DNA from: Scytonema hofmannii PCC 7110
Lineage (GTDB): Bacteria > Cyanobacteriota > Cyanobacteriia > Cyanobacteriales > Nostocaceae
NCBI RefSeq assembly: GCF_000346485.2
Contig: NZ_KQ976354.1
Coordinates: forward strand, 2,015,221-2,079,220
Direction: 5' to 3'
DNA length: 64,000 bases
Below the pieces are notes generated by a model. That model was given only the letters and a program-made list of their open reading frames with translations. It was not told where the DNA came from and searched no databases. Positions 63,376-64,000 of the stretch are shown one piece after another (the stretch's first letter is position 1; every line of letters starts with the position of its first letter). The translations under genes were made by a program, and so were the position numbers.

Positions 63376-64000
63376 ATGGAAGGATTTATTCAAGCTATGA
63401 TTGAAGTTATCAAATCTCATCAGAATCAAACTGCCACAGCCTTTTGGCGATTAACTCCGGGCTACTTGCAGTCAGGCTATGCAGATTTTGAATCTGTACA
63501 TATTTTGTTAGGACGTTTTTTAGCAGACAGAACTTCTGTCGATCCCCTCGCTGAAAAAGAACTATTTGCGGAAGACAGCATTTTTGAGTGGGGACACGCA
63601 TCGCCATTAGAGAAAGTGATTAATTCACGCTCAGACTTTGAGTTTCTACTGTTGCATCCCAGTTTGTTACGTAATTCTATAACCATTATCGAACCGTGGA
63701 AATATGTGGGTCAGAACGCTCTCGGCGAATGGGTTCGGGCTTCCAAAAACGTTGCCTACATTGCCCAAAAAGTCGCCGACATAGACTCAATATTGTTGCC
63801 TGTTTGGTCTTGTGGAATCATAGATCCAGAAATAGTCGTTCCAGCAATCACCTCCGGTTATGCTGTGGTCGTCGAAGGAGGCGAGCCATCGACCTACGAT
63901 CCATCCACTTGGACAAGTCCGGCATGCTCGCAAGAGCATATGTTTGCCTTAGTAGAAAAATTACTCATCTCGCGATCGCCCAATAGTGCCGTCGCAATCT
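63376..64000 (+). CDS. Unrecognised protein, 3' end outside window
   Basis: An open frame starts at ATG 63376 (MEGFIQAMIEVIKSHQNQTA) and is still open at the window end (208 codons). Features: FWRLTPGYLQSGYADFESVH, WGHASPLEKVI, EPWKYVGQNALGEWVRASKN and PVWSCGIIDPEIVV. No signal peptide or membrane segment. Codon use looks native, with a HIP1-like site near the end. I do not recognise the family. Confidence 0.6.
   Translation, partial: MEGFIQAMIEVIKSHQNQTATAFWRLTPGYLQSGYADFESVHILLGRFLADRTSVDPLAEKELFAEDSIFEWGHASPLEKVINSRSDFEFLLLHPSLLRNSITIIEPWKYVGQNALGEWVRASKNVAYIAQKVADIDSILLPVWSCGIIDPEIVVPAITSGYAVVVEGGEPSTYDPSTWTSPACSQEHMFALVEKLLISRSPNSAVAI

Overview
The window reads as chromosomal DNA of a filamentous, probably heterocyst-forming cyanobacterium (Nostocales-like). 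The evidence is the dense GCGATCGC (HIP1) octamers, intergenic heptanucleotide tandem repeats (STRR), Ycf54, SLH-domain porins, XisH/XisI, a NucA/NuiA nuclease-inhibitor pair, DUF1822 and CHAT proteins, and a cytochrome oxidase of the cyanobacterial alternative (CuA-less) type. Species cannot be named from the sequence. No rRNA, tRNA or CRISPR array was recognised.

Layout. 1-5.4 kb: a K+ channel/RCK protein cut by the window edge, then a minus-strand trio (a VWA lipoprotein with a substrate-binding domain, a membrane coiled-coil protein, a second substrate-binding protein). 5.7-11.5 kb: two sensor histidine kinases enclosing two ModA-like binding proteins, with no permease or ATPase gene nearby. 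11.5-17.6 kb: a patchwork of a xylulokinase relic, a DUF262-Schlafen-like defence-type gene, an IS630 relic, an unknown coiled-coil protein, and an LCIB-type carbonic anhydrase lying between two Uma2 relics. 17.6-21.5 kb: an operon of a sigma-like factor, DUF1822, and a CHAT caspase-like protease fused to a periplasmic PstS-like domain. 21.5-34 kb: mostly core genes (NYN RNase, rnc, diguanylate cyclase, HlyD, sodC, folD, crtE, PAP2-like, ycf54, pdxJ) separated by repeats.

34-38 kb: small accessory genes (PD-(D/E)XK protein, nuiA/nucA, antitoxin-like ORF, xisH/xisI, SH3 protein). 38-45 kb: MHYT chemoreceptor, GH31 glucosidase carrying in-frame repeat insertions, acetyltransferase. 45-51.4 kb: nucleotidyltransferase pair, ArsR plus double SRPBCC protein, decayed VOC and ABC genes, an archaeal-type aspartyl-tRNA synthetase and a DUF574 methyltransferase. 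52-56.5 kb: tandem SLH-OprB iron-uptake-type porins with almost identical C-terminal parts. 57.8-62.5 kb: a terminal oxidase cluster (two DUF2231 membrane proteins, subunits II, I, III) whose subunit II has lost three CuA ligands. The end holds a beta-helix protein fragment and an unrecognised ORF running off the edge.

The most interesting points are substrate-binding domains used without transporters (next to kinases, fused to VWA, fused to CHAT), the DUF262-AlbA_2 fusion, the LCIB-type enzyme between Uma2 relics, the accessory AspRS with DUF574, and short repeats that have become coding sequence. All identifications come from reading motifs; no database search was run.
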